From the NCBI RefSeq assembly GCF_000224145.3, contig NC_020176.2, positions 5,088,902-5,152,901 of the forward strand: a DNA stretch of 64,000 bases. Direction: 5' to 3'. The stretch comes from Ciona intestinalis (lineage: Eukaryota; Chordata; Ascidiacea; Phlebobranchia; Cionidae). The first letter of the stretch is position 1; every line of letters begins with the position of its first letter. This document shows positions 44,945 to 57,653 of this stretch, one piece after another. A program made the position numbers and the translations under genes. The notes below the pieces were generated by a model. The model saw nothing but the letters and a program-made list of their open reading frames with translations. It was not told the origin of the DNA and ran no database searches.

Positions 44945-46818
44945 AATAATAACTTTGTAACTAACGTATATTACCACGCCTGGATAAATTACATTACATT
45001 TATAAAATACAATGTCGTAATAATACTCCATTATTAACAAACAATGGAGCGCGGAAACGTCACAGGCGGGGCAATTTCAATTGTTTAAGGAGTTTTGTTT
45101 TAAATTAAGTTTTAATTACATAATTATTAAACTTTTTTGATGTTTTAAACATTTAATGAATTTCTAAATTTATTGAAACAGCAAAAAATATTAAGACGAT
45201 AATTAATACGCCCCTCGCTACCTTCAACCCACACAGCTAACTCCTGAGGCGAGAATAAGTCCCACTGTGACGACATAACCCGATGTCAAACTCCATTCTA
45301 CCCCCGCTCACTTTTTATTCCTTCGCATTTTTTCTTTTCATGAAATCGTGGAATCGGCTCCGATTCTGTGAAAAAATCTTATTTTTTTAAATCTGGAAAA
45401 TACCATATTTTTGGAATTACACAATTGTAATAAAAATAATTCTAAAACAAATTTATTTTGTAATTATTTTTTATTCATATTTTTTTTAAATGAATACAAA
45501 ATGTAAAAATATTAAAATTGTTATTTTGTATTTAAAATATTTTCTTACAAAAAATAAATTATCGTTGGGGGGGGGGGGGGTAGACAATAAGGTAACATAG
45601 AAACATTATTGTTCAAAGATCAAAGATTTTTAAAAATGATATTTTCAAACTTTCACCGGGATATGACGTCAGATGTACTTCCGGTCTGATATTCCGTCAC
45701 AATGGTGTAGCGAAGTCGCGTTTTAACGACGTTGAACAATGACACGCATTGTTACGTCACAACACCTGCGTTCGAAGATTTTGGCCGTGGATCAATTTTC
45801 GAGTTAGTGGGGCGGCCACGGGTCGCTTGCAACGGAAATATGATCAAATAAACTCTGGAATATTTTCATTGTTTTCTATTCTAGAAGAAACCTCGCTTCT
45901 ATTATCGAGAAACGCGATTTTCGCGAAACTTCGATTATTTACTTTTATTCTAGAACGAAATTCCATTGTCGCTGTTTCGAGATTAATCCATCGTCGCCGA
46001 TCACATGGGAACGACCGATTCTCACGTCACACTTTCCAGTGACACGTCACAAAGGGCTGTCAACATCCACCTATACGTCACAATCCCCCTTGTCCAACCC
46101 CCTCATATGGTGATAAAGGAAATTATTTCGTAACAATCGAAATATATTATTGTGGGGTAAGATGGGATACTGTTAGCACATAACATCCCATATTTCCTAA
46201 TCCTGGTTTGAACAATTAACAACGCTGTTTTAGAGTCGTGATGGTGCAGTTTTGTTATTCTATAAATTGATGTGAATATTCTTTGTTATTCCAAATATGA
46301 CGAAAAAAAAGCGAAAAAATGTCATATTTTCACTCACTGTACTATATCAGTTGCAACTGTGACGTAATAATTGATTTTGCGACGAAAAATTCCAGAACTT
46401 CCTTTGTTTGGAAACAATCGATCATTCCTTACTGAACAATCAGATTAAAGATTATGCGTGGGAGCATTATACAATGTCATATTACGTCATCAACTTGCTA
46501 CGTCACCAACCAACAATGCGACATAAGCACGTAACTTTAAGTGGTTTAACCCGATGTCTGATCACGTGGGTATACGTCACATTTAATCTTAAATCCAACC
46601 AATAGGAAACGAGATATGTCTGTTGCTCTAGAAGCCAAATGTATTACCTTTAATAATCGGACTTAAAAACTAAAATATCGTTTTTGGTGATTATGGTTTT
46701 CTACATTTGTTTATCATTTATTATAAAACATTTTTTGACGTTTAATTTAACTTGGATAAAAAATGTGTCAAAAAATGTGACAATTGCGTCCCAATGTCAA
46801 CAAAGTATGTCCGAATGT
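44945..46818. promoter_or_regulatory. Upstream region of Pax1/9
   Basis: 1.9 kb between the Pax1/9 start and the next candidate gene. It has a run of 14 G at 45567-45580, TGACGTCA-type words (for example 45664-45671), a MITE (46153-46320) and a GC-richer block at about 45650-46100. Promoter function is inferred from position only. Confidence 0.45.
46153..46320. mobile_element. MITE copy upstream of Pax1/9
   Basis: Begins gtggggtaagatgggatact; the core has catcccatatttcctaatcc and attctttgttattcca. The right end is worn. Confidence 0.6.
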
Positions 46819-47314
46819 TTACAACTCCGCTTCGGTTGGAATCCATGAGGATCGTTGAGTTTGAATACTTCCATTGAAATGCACTGCCCATGGTGGATTA
46901 CTAACGAGTTGGACATCCAAGACTTCTTGTGAAGGAACCCTTGCTTTAAACACCGCCATCCAATTGTACAAGGTTTGTAGTTCGAGCCAACCGTAACGTA
47001 TTTTGTTACCTGTAACTCAGGAGCAATGAAAAGGGTCACAAAACGTTTATTTCAAGATGTTTTGATTGTGTTTTGTAAAACAATATCAAATAATTTGTGT
47101 CTGTCTAAATGCGCTCGTTATAACAAGTGTTACTGATAGGTTGTGGGCTATATATACGTTCATATACACTGGGCTATTTGGTATAAAACAGTCGTATGGC
47201 CGCTGACGTTGACTAAACCTATTCCTTCAGTCGGTGTCCAGTGAAAATTTTGGTTTCAAAATGTTCCTTACTGATATCCACTGTATATTTTTTGGGAAAA
47301 AGTCGCGCGTTCAT
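46819..47314 (-). CDS. Candidate small two-exon gene, about 77 residues, unknown
   Basis: Not recognised. Exon 47272-47314 begins ATG and ends at GTAAGG; exon 46819-47009 starts after ttacag and ends TAA. Phases join to give MNARLFPKKYTVDIS followed by NKIRYGWLELQTLYNWM and a tail ending SSWIPTEAEL. No signal peptide or transmembrane helix is evident. The composition looks protein-like (three Trp, few rare repeats), but the gene could instead be a fragment of a longer minus-strand gene or chance. A second open frame covers the same DNA (46797-47039). Confidence 0.33.
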
Positions 47315-48447
47315 GTCGAAAATTAATTCCCCGAATACATACCCTCATATACATGCACTATGCTAATAGTGAGAACGTAAGTTCCCACCCACGTTGATAT
47401 AAGTGACCAACCCAACGGAAAAGCATCACCCTACTAAATTGGTTCATCATGAGTTTATTTGAGCATTTCACACGAAAGCTGTTCAAGCTAATTGTAATTT
47501 AATATCAGTTAACCTTACGTGGCATTATGCTGTAATAACAAGTAATTCGAAACCTGGCGTTTTATTACGTCATAATACATAGTCATGCGCCACACGTAAA
47601 ACGCGGTTAGCGCTATTAAGAGAGTAATACTAGAACAATTTATTTCCGATTTGTATCGCAAGGAATTCTATAAAAAGTGTACGCCATTGTTTCACTACAA
47701 CAGCGAGTGTGACGTCGTATAACAAAGGTGACACGTCACAATGGTAAAGTCGGAATTCACGAAACTCGAATAAGCCTGGCTATCTAGCTCCACCTAGCGA
47801 ACCTTATCTTCGCTCTCATATCGACGATGGGTCGCTTATCCATTATATAATCCCGCTTTGATGAAACCCTTTGCTAAATACAGTTATGCGTGTTTCGGAA
47901 AGTTACTTTGTAATCTATTGAGTGGTTAAATATAACTCGTATATTTTGTGACAATCGAATACAATCAATATATTTGTATATTTTTGCAGTTTGGTTTAAA
48001 ACCTGAATATTTCTTAATAGCGGATATATAACTGACCCTACTAGACAGCGACTGTGGCGTCACTATAACAAAACAAAGACACCATTCTGGAATATGTTAT
48101 TGTCGTTTCTTGGTTTGTCTTACACAAATATTCGAGTGCAATTCTATACGTAATAATATACATTGTCACGGGGCATTGTGACGTAACAGATCGGAACGAA
48201 CCATGATTAAAAGCAGCCGGTATAATGACGTCATATTAAGGCGATTACTGTGGATACATGACGTCACAAGATAGATGACGTCACTAGAGTATATATAGAT
48301 TGAATATTTACAAACAATTGCATCACAATTTACGTCACGATCAGAATTGACGTCATAGTTTTAAAATCATTGATTGGTCCCCAATATAAATACTGCATAT
48401 ATATCAACTATTATGATGTTTCTATGTTGATATACACAGTTGGTAAG
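47315..48447. other. Intergenic region downstream of Arp2
   Basis: No gene seen apart from the CRE cluster listed separately. Several tacgtca words occur near 47570 and 47710. Confidence 0.55.
48236..48355. promoter_or_regulatory. Cluster of four perfect CRE palindromes (TGACGTCA)
   Basis: TGACGTCA occurs at 48236-48243, 48259-48266, 48276-48283 and 48348-48355, with further half sites at 48179 and 48331 and a TATA-like tatatata-type word near 48291. CREB/ATF proteins bind this palindrome. It lies just past the Arp2 stop and about 0.9 kb upstream of the candidate small gene. Confidence 0.6.
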
Positions 48448-50910
48448 TTAACCAACTTTCACCCCCAAATTCTCCAACACACGGAGACCTTTCTCTTCGT
48501 ATTCTTGCTTCGTCAACCAGAANNNNNNNNNNNNNNNNNNNNNNNNNNNNNNNNNNNNNNNNNNNNNNNNNNNNNNNNNNNNNNNNNNNNNNNNNNNNNN
48601 NNNNNNNNNNNNNNNNNNNNNNNNNNNNNNNNNNNNNNNNNNNNNNNCGTTTTAAATATCACAACAAAATTGTAGGCAAAATATGAACATGGTTGATATG
48701 GTGGGTGAAAGATTAATTTAAACCAAACTTAAGTCTAATAAATCATGATAATTCTAAGAAACTCGTCAAACTTACGCGATATAACAAAGTTTTTCTTTCA
48801 TCATTCGAACGGTTTCAAAGTCGGCGGATTGGTTGAAGACGTAACCTCGGAGAAGCATTAACTGTGGGGGGGGAGGGTTAGTGGTCTGTATGCAACTATT
48901 AGTTAGGACAACACATTCAATTCTGCATGGGTGAGGTCCTACAGTGTGATACCCCGGGCCCATTATCGCAACACCCAGGATAAAACATATTAGGCAACAC
49001 TTAAAACAGGTTGCGTTAAAGCAATATATAATGTCTTTATCTTAATTAACAAATAAAATAACTCGTTTCATTTTCCTAATTATACCATCAACAAAGTATA
49101 TAAATATATTATTTTGCATTAATCTCCGTAAGGTAATGGACTACCTCTTGTGCATTCGCAGGTTCCCTGTGCAATACCTCACCATTACAAAATAATCCCC
49201 TATTTACCTTAATAAGATATCGAGTGATATCCCTCCCAGCAACATCCAACCTCCTTGTTAGATGGGGAAGCGCAAACCCCTCGTACACAGGACAAATATG
49301 GGACACGCCATCACCAATGTCGACTACTATGCCAGTGAGTAAACCTGTGTGTGGGGGTTGGGGAGGTAAGGGGAAAATAATATGGGTAACATCACGTTAA
49401 GTTTAAATAAAACACATTATCTAGATTGGGTAATGGGCAACTTTCATTTAAATCGCAGGTCCCCTGTCTTACACTGCCATAAACTCCAAACAAATGATTT
49501 ACATTGAAGGTATATCATTATACATACCCACCTTGTGCATACAAAGTTAGCACGGCTTGCACAGCGATGTAACAACTGTCGAAGCCATATTTCTCAAACA
49601 TTCTCTGCAAAGTATAAGTAAAGTTACTGCTCAATCACAAATCTTTATATTTGTGAAGGAAAAAGTTTTGTTCTTACCTGGATAATTTTCTCTCTGTTCT
49701 TGGCGGGGTTCATTGGGGGTTCGGTTAGAAGAACTTTAGAGTTACTGTGGCAACAAGAATAATTATAATCATCACGGCTAATATTGGTTGTATGATATTT
49801 ACATCAATGTTTTATAATGTACATTTTAGATTTTGTATTTCCATTAGTGAACGTCTGCAATGGAATGCAGAAACCTAATATGCGTGCTCATTGATTAATG
49901 TGGTGAATGCAATATACTTTGGCTCTGCTTGTTTGTATAGACACCTAACAGCAGGGTAAACTATGTTTGTTTACATGCAAAACTTGCCTCAGGTCTCCCT
50001 AAAGCTAAATCTATGCTATCCTCTGTCAACATAAAACAACAAACTATAGCCAACACCAAACGTACCTCGGATCAATGTTGAGCTTCTCTGGTCCAAACGT
50101 ATAATCCCACAAATGCTCCATGTCCTCCCAGTTCCGTACAATCCCGTTCTCGATCGGGTAATTCACCTCGAGTTGCGATCGTAGTTGACTCGCTTCGTCA
50201 CCGACCATCAGGTCCTGGAACAAACAAGTCGTGATGACACAATAATGGCCATTGTGATGGTTGAATGATGCATGAATGAAAACTTAAAAAATTATAAAGC
50301 AAACACAATGGCTAATATTGCAGGTATAGCAGCATATCATTGTTATGCATGCGTGTCCTGGAACTTTATGATACACAATGTGAAAAACTGTATAATCTTG
50401 GTACATCTAGCAGTGTAGCATGGCCTAAAGAGCAGCTTTGACAATCTATACAGTTCCTGTTCGATTCTAAACTTGTATTGGCGCATTATAACAGCGAGCA
50501 GTTCTATAATAACAAATCACGAACCTTAATTTCGACTTCTCCATCTTTTGCTGTTGACCTGAGGATTGGACGTCCAACCAACGCTGGGAAAATATGGGCA
50601 GGGAAGTTTGAACCAGCGAACCCGCATTTTACAAACTGCAAGTAAGATGTGGGAGTTTAATGTTTATTGTAATTCATTACAAAGGCATTGATTCTATTTA
50701 TATTATGAATAAATCTTTAGGGCTGAAAAAGTCTTTTTAAAATGTAGTTTCAAAAAATAGCAATGTTCATTAGTAAACATTATATATAATACTTCTTCCA
50801 AATATACACATCCATATGTTCATTAGAAACGAACATAAAGTTATGATAATAAACCACCTTACCCCAGTCCCATTATCGCACACTACCACTCTCCTTCCTT
50901 GATTATCCAT
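48448..50910 (-). CDS. ACTR2: Actin-related protein 2 (Arp2), interrupted by a gap
   Basis: Subunit of the Arp2/3 complex, which nucleates branched actin filaments. Exons read right to left: 50863-50910 (ATG), 50525-50635, 50066-50214, 49678-49744, 49532-49604, 49208-49344, 48776-48861, then a gap, then the end of the last exon 48448-48522 (stop TAA). Seen: [16 protein letters not shown] (nucleotide-binding loop), [81 protein letters not shown], and the C-terminus [20 protein letters not shown]. About 250 of an expected 390 or so residues are present; the missing block of about 145 follows KEKLCYIA. The break is a sequencing gap, not a damaged gene. The start is fixed by similarity of the first 16 residues to other Arp2 proteins. 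WDR20 is divergent from it. Confidence 0.96.
48523..48647. other. Assembly gap, 125 N, inside Arp2
   Basis: The missing Arp2 coding sequence alone needs about 440 bases, so 125 Ns understate the true gap. Confidence 0.95.
49887..49952. repeat. 66-bp sequence shared with a WDR20 intron
   Basis: Identical to 52271-52336 except one base (gtttgT/Catagac). It begins ctcattgattaatgtggtg and ends atagacacctaacagc. It lies in Arp2 intron 3, the other copy in WDR20 intron 1; no other copy was noticed. Confidence 0.85.
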
Positions 50911-51966
50911 CGTCAAACAAATACCAACACTAGCTACCTGCAACACAATGTGTGGTTATTCGTTATATCCTGGTTTCGGTTGTTAATTCAAGAGAAACAA
51001 TTTTTTTTGCGCTCGTACAATATAAGTTTACAGTCGAAATTGTGGTAGCTAAGCAAAATATAGACTTACCTAAGGCTAAATGTGAGATAAACCTTCCCAA
51101 ATTAAAGATAATTTGCCTACCAGGTGTTATAGAACCACGTATAAACAAATTTCTACAACGAAACGAACCAAGCCCTACAGCGACCTTCCGCTCATCTATT
51201 CTAATACCAGGTTCCTTGATTTCTAGAGGGCGGTAGAGTGTTTAACAAATAAATATTAATCGTCCCCGATAATTTTAATATGCAATTCATCGGCAGAATG
51301 AATATTTTTGTCTTTTTAATACCAATTGTCAAAAACAATTTATTACGCAAAGTATTACAATATAATCAAATAAAACATTTTAAATTCGGTATTATAACAA
51401 TAGTAGACCAGTTGCACAGTTTAAAACATTTTAAAATGTTTATACAAAAACATTCAATCGCTAAAACTATTTCAAACTTTTATGCAAAACAATTTTCGAA
51501 ATATTTTAATCAATTTTTGCTTCAGTGTTTCTCTGAATTCTCGCTAGTAGCGACAGAGAGTCAAAACAGGAGATCGTATTTTATTTATTGGGGTCAGCAG
51601 TTCAGATTTCGCAAGTTACTGGAATGTATGTATGGTGTTTTATGTATTACAATACACACAACAGTATACTGGGCTGTTGTCACGTATTCTGTGAGGAGAA
51701 CATTTAAAAGGTAGCCATGTCCGATGAGCAAGTTGCTCCGTTTATAAACTGAAGACTTGACAGAAACATTTGTTTTTGTGTAAAAATTATGTTGTTGTAA
51801 TGTTTTTACTAAACATTTTGCTAAAGTTAAAAGCAAGTTACAAATTTTGAGTATACTTAACATGTAATTTCATGCAGAGATATTTAATTACTTTGCCTGG
51901 ATATCGTTGAAACAGTTGAAATGATGTTGCAATGTTGTTAATGTGGAAAACATTGCGTGGATTAAA
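50911..51966. promoter_or_regulatory. Head-to-head spacer Arp2 / WDR20
   Basis: 1,056 bp between divergent starts. The half next to Arp2 is mixed in composition; the middle (51280-51700) is AT-rich and holds a 144-codon frame with no recognisable features. Shared-promoter function is inferred from orientation. Confidence 0.45.
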
Positions 51967-54900
51967 ATGTCAGCTGAAGGAGGAATAAGAGACGGGAATG
52001 TGAAAGTTCATTTTAATACAAGGGAGGGCGTTTATAAACAAATGCCGATCTCAGAGTATTTCTACCCCAAACGTGTTCCATTCACACAGGTGGGTTTAAG
52101 TTTCTATATATTATATCACAATGCGCATTATCTGCAATATTACTGTTTTGTCACAATATGTTCTGTTTGTGCTGTTTATGTTTTGTATATTAATATTATT
52201 TCTGAAGAAATCTAAAAAATAAAAACCTATCAAAATACAGTTACACTGATAGTTGTCAAACATAGGGAACCTCATTGATTAATGTGGTGAATGCAATATA
52301 CTTTGGCTCTGCTTGTTTGCATAGACACCTAACAGCGGAGAAAAAGTTGTTAAACCGAGGGTGCTAAACCATATGATGTCACCCCTGTTTCAGAAGTATA
52401 GGCGCCAAACCTGGGGTGGCAAGTAGACAGGCCAACCCCGGAAACTTCTGCACTACATTTGTCAGTAAACTGTAGAACCAATAAGTTAAATTTGTTTCTC
52501 ATAAGTGACCAATGAGTGACCAACTCCTTCACCTCCTTTACATAAAGTTAGCTAAGCACCTCATGCACCATGACACATATGCATGTGGTTAATATGACAT
52601 GCATTATAAACCACCCCAAACTTCCAGGGACCAGCGTCAACCTCCACTCCGGTAAAAACATCGTTTGTGAAAGTTAACGACGGTAAGGAAGATCAAGATT
52701 GTGTTTGTCTCACTGTGGGAAGGGAGTTGTTCTACTTCATGTACAAATCAATTAAAGATGTAAGTTGAATAATCATATTTTGCTTCAATATATTGAACAA
52801 GCTCCATTATAAGTTATGCATAAACACGTTTTTAACTTTAAAAAATTTATTATAACTACATGTATATATATTTTTTTACCCCAGCATTCCCAACCGTTGG
52901 AATTCCTCGACAAACGAACTTACAAAGGTGTCGCCCCGACCTGCCACGATATCAACCAGAAAAGCGCGAACGCCGAAAGTGTGAAGGTCGCTGTCGGGTT
53001 TATTGCCGGTCAAGTTCAAATCATAGATGTCGGGACAAAGCAAAGTCTTCAAATCATGAATGAAGATGTAAGTTTGAATTGCATTTAAAAAATCTATTTC
53101 AAACTCTGTTAAGAATTCTAAAAATGTACATTGATGCATCATGCTTTATTTAGTGTTTCTTACTAATATCCTCAATATGATTTATGATTTAGATATAATC
53201 TATAAATAATTTAAATAAAGCTATTCTGTCAAATTATTCTGCAAACAATAAACAACCTTCAAAACAGTTCATTTGTAAAGAATATAAAATGATTTTTTAA
53301 ATTCTAATCAAATATATAAGTTGCATAAAATACTGATTTCTGGTCAGTTTCAATGCCAATATTTAAGTAACTTGTCACATTACTGATTATGGTTTTAGTT
53401 TTAAACCAAAATGTTTGAAAATAAAGACAATTATGTCGTATATATTGGCTGTAATGTTTGTTCAACTATATTGCTTGTATTTTAATTGATTTAATATAAC
53501 AAGCTACTTCATATTTGTTTAGAGATGCGTGGAGAAATCTAAAGTAACGTGTGTAAGGTGGTTCCCCAACAGTGAGAACACGTTACTATCGGCACATATA
53601 AGTGGATTCATGTACACGTATGATGTTTCACAGCCTTGCCCCAATGTAGTGCCTCAATATCATTCACATGTAAGTACAAACTACGTAGCAATGCAAGCTA
53701 AAGGTTTATTTTTCAAGCTTCTAATATTATGAAAAATCCCCAAATAGTTCACCCACAAAGTAACATACGTGGTACATCGTATTATCAGGCACTGTCTCAT
53801 GAAACTATAACGACGCTCCAAACAATGACTGTTTCATCTTGGCACAACATCTGCCACAGTCGTTTTAATATGACTCATACATGTTTGTTCGTTAACAAAT
53901 TATGATAAATATTGTGAATCTGGTTTTGATCTTGTGCTCATGAAGTTATTCTTTGTTTTCCACCAAATGGGACGATAAAAGAGAATGTAAGCCTGTACCA
54001 TCTTACCCCACCCTAATTTTTACCCAAAACTGCAAAAAAAAGCAAGAAAGTAATAAATATAAACATGGGTTGTAACTTGCTATAACATATATATCTTTGT
54101 AATGGCATCATCAGTCTCTGCAAAAAAAGCAATAAAATGATAAATATTAATATAAGTTGTAAACCTCGACAGCCGGACAAAGTCGGCGACGGCTATATGA
54201 TCCACAGCATCAAGGTGAAGAGTTCGACTTCCAACACCAACGGTAACGGGGTGGGGACGGGTAACCCGCTATGCAGATGGACGATGACGACCGATGGGTC
54301 AGGGGTTCACAACTTCAGCTTCTCGCCTTGTGGGAGGTTTATTGCTATTGTTACCCAGGTGGGTATTGTGTATAAGCAACATAAGGAGTATCTGGGGTAA
54401 AAAGAGGCCTGGTGACATCATGTTGTATTACACCTGGTTTAACCCTAATACAACTTTTACCTTGTTGTTGTTGTTGTTGGGTGTAAGTGACTCCACAAAC
54501 AAGCAGAGCCAAAGTTTTTTATTTGTTTTATATTTTGTGTGTCAGCAACTGTTATTTTTCTGTTAATTCCTTTTTACTATGTCATCATATCATATGGTTG
54601 TGGCCACCTTACCAATGTAGAATAAATTCCAATAAAATGTCATCATGTATATTTGGTTTTGTTAAAAGGAATCATTATTTTTATATTGTTTATATTGAGG
54701 TGACAATCTTAAGGTAGTGTTTATGTCGAGTTTGTTTCTTTAAATTTCGATCATTTCTATTTCCAGAACGGCTACTTACGAATCCTTGATATAAACACAT
54801 ACGACCTACTTGGTTGCATGAAAAGTTACTTTGGTGGTTTGCTCTCTTGTTGTTGGAGCCCTGATGGTAGATACGTGGTAACAGGTGCGTAATGTTTGTG

Positions 54901-56744
54901 AATATGGGGCGACTTTGTTAAAATGCAGTTACACTTATAGTGGTCCAACGTTCAATTTATTTTTACAACCCCCAACATTCCACCATAAAACCTTGGTGCT
55001 AAAAGTCCTAAAGCATAGTATGTTGTTACCACTGTTTAAAACCTTACATTGTTATATAGGTGGAGAGGACGATCTTATTTCGGTGTGGTCGTTCTGTGAG
55101 AAGAATGTCATTGCGCGCGGTAGAGGTCATAAATCGTGGGTGAATGACGTCTCGTTTGACCCCTTCTGTTGTTCCATACCTTCCGATGCCGACATGAAAA
55201 GTTTCTACGGGATACCGAGCCTTAGTGAGGTGTTTCCGGACGTTAAGAAGTCGGACTCGGTGAATAATAATTCCCCCGGCGGTGTGGAGGGGAAAGTGGA
55301 GAAACATCATGAACGTTTAAACGGGGACGTATCAGTCCCTATCAGCGCGGTTAAACGGATGCGCACGTACAGTAATATATCAAAGTTTTCAAGGTTAAGC
55401 ATCGGGTTGGACAGCGGGGCGCCAGCCGTGTGCTACAGGTTTGGCTCCGTTGGCCAGGATTCCCAGTTGTGTATTTGGGAGTTAGATGAAACAACTTTGT
55501 GTTTTTTTAACAAAACCGTGGATTGCGGGGAAAACTCTTTAACGCCATCGAGCGATTCGTTCCACGCAAACAGCGAACCGTTAACTGAAAGTTTAACCAA
55601 CTTACCGGAAATTAACGGGGCGTATGGAGTGGGGCATAACGGGGGAAGCACCCAACACGAGAACTATTTACCCAAAGAAGTGACGACGTCATCGCGGTCC
55701 AACAGCACCCCACACTCGATAAACTCAGCCAAGATCAAGCGCTCTCTAAAACATGACTCGGAACAACAAATAACAAGCGGAAAGTTTTTAACACTGGGTC
55801 CGCACGACCGTAAGAAAGCAAACAAGGAACATAAGCGGAACCTCAGCCTCCCACACTTCGGGTTCAAATCCTCCTCGAGCCCAAGCAACCAGGGGCCACA
55901 AAAATATGGGTTCCAGCACAGGAAACATCAGCCAACCAAGGTAATGCATTGGTGTTGTTGTTTTTTGTTGGTTTGCATGACTTCTGTTTGTGCCAACTAT
56001 TGTTCTACATTATTTCTTGTTCACTTAGAGGTATTTATGGGTTCTACATTATTTCTTGTTCACTTAGAGTTATTTATGGGTTCACGTTCAAGGCTTGTCG
56101 CTGCCACCAAAATAACACAAGTTAAAATTTATGCAAAAAAAGGATTGTTTTTACTTTTTGTGTTTTTTAATTAATTTCAACGTTATTTCAGACAATTGTA
56201 TTCGGTACGCCACGGTGCCCGAAAATGGCCGACACTGCGATATTAGAACCTTTGGTTTGTAAGAAAATCTCCCAAGGCCAAATAACTTGCATAGACTTCA
56301 TGTGGGACAGCGTGGTAACCACGTGTCAGGACGGGTTCATACAACTGTGGAAACGACCAAATGTGAGTGCTCGGTTGGGCTTTTTATAGTTTCTGGTGTT
56401 ACGTATGCATTTCCCAAAGACATATACGCCCACAATGGTAGCAGCATTGGGCTGCAGCTATGCTAATCAGTGTGCCATCCTCCCGTACAAGTTGTCATTA
56501 TAGCCTTTCTTCCACATACACATGCCAGAATAACAACTGCACCAAAGTCTTGGACAAATAATATACAAACACCCGCAGCATCAGATGTGTTACTACCTAT
56601 AAATATGGCTACACCATACATACATACCAACACCCAATATAGTAACTACTGCTTTACTCACATTTGTGATAACCTTTATATTCCTTCCAGAGCATCCAGT
56701 CCCCACTAAGTGAAGGTTCCAAACCAAGTGGTACGGTTGTATAA
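51967..56744 (+). CDS. WDR20: WD-repeat protein WDR20/DMWD
   Basis: Vertebrate WDR20 activates the deubiquitinases USP12 and USP46 together with WDR48. Nine exons join in phase: 51967-52089, 52628-52759, 52885-53067, 53523-53669, 54173-54358, 54767-54884, 55060-55940, 56192-56362, 56691-56744, giving about 664 residues. Seen: [135 protein letters not shown], and the last WD unit in LEPLVCKKI...TTCQDGFIQLWKRP. The long exon 7 has a Ser/Asn-rich insert, as in WDR20. A second, incomplete copy starts at 60887. GT31 follows 0.9 kb downstream on the same strand. An AATAAA near 57540 could be the polyA signal. Confidence 0.95.
52271..52336. repeat. 66-bp sequence shared with an Arp2 intron
   Basis: Partner of 49887-49952, same orientation, one mismatch. 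Confidence 0.85.
53900..54015. mobile_element. MITE fragment, right half
   Basis: Core ttctttgttttccaccaaat and right end gtaccatcttaccccaccc, in WDR20 intron 4; the left end is missing. Confidence 0.55.
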
Positions 56745-57314
56745 ACAATCATTCAGATTATTCTTCAAACAACAAGTCTTGCTCCAATGTGCCTTTACCA
56801 TGTACAGTGATTGTGCAATCCTGGTCCATAGAAACAAAGATAGGAATTGTTGTTTCCCCAACACATAATAATTGTCATTATGATGAATCTCCCCATGTTG
56901 TATTGCATGTGAAAAGTTTCCAATAGTTTTAGCGCAAGCTTTGTTTTAAAATCGTGGAAAAACCAGTCAACAAATTAATTGTTCCACACTGTTATGATTT
57001 ACGTTCGCTGCTGGTGTAATGTTTAATTTATTCTACCAGCCAGCACTGGCTGATATTTTTGTCAAGACGTAATTTATATTAACACGAAAATGATGAAATT
57101 TTTATGCTTCATCATGGTATCGTGTATGATGTTTATGCGTGCACTTGCGATTAATACATATGAATAATGAAGGAGGGATGTTTTAGTAAAACTATAAGTT
57201 GATAAGCTTCCAATATTTGATAAAAATTGGTTGTCAAAAATGTTAACATATGTTAATATAGTAACAGTTTTTCTGTTTATTAAGAAACATTTCTTTTAAT
57301 GGTTGGGTATTCCA

Positions 57315-57475
57315 TACATAATGTTTCTGTATGTCTGACAGTTTGAAAACCAATTCATGACCACTGGGTTGGAGCAATTTTTAGGTTTTCCTAGTCAATG
57401 ACACATACGCTTACAATGGTAGCAGCGCCGAGCCTCGAACCTCCGTATCCTCTGGTTACAAATCTTATACAGCGC
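57315..57475 (-). repeat. SINE centre and head between WDR20 and GT31 (second copy 63056-63214)
   Basis: Reverse orientation: tgtatgtctgacagtttgaa, catgaccactgggttggagc, cttacaatggtagcagcgcc, gagcctcgaac. It is present in both copies of the locus, so it predates their divergence. Confidence 0.8.
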
Positions 57476-57653
57476 GCAATGTAAACACGCTTTCAGTTTA
57501 CATTCATAGTAGGCTAGTACACAATGGTAGCCGACACAAAATAAACATTACGCCGCATGAATCAAAAGGTATGTTTTGTGTCGAATATTTGTTGTGTTTC
57601 TATGATTGTAATATTTGTTTGTATCGAAACAGGGGAATTCTTTATGCACGAAA

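Noticed and set aside
45749-46042. 97-codon plus-strand frame upstream of Pax1/9
   Set aside because: Arg/Phe-rich, no domain, no splice sites in phase.
51280-51714. 144-codon frame between Arp2 and WDR20
   Set aside because: Very AT-rich, Lys/Phe/Ile-heavy composition, no recognisable domain, no splice or promoter context.
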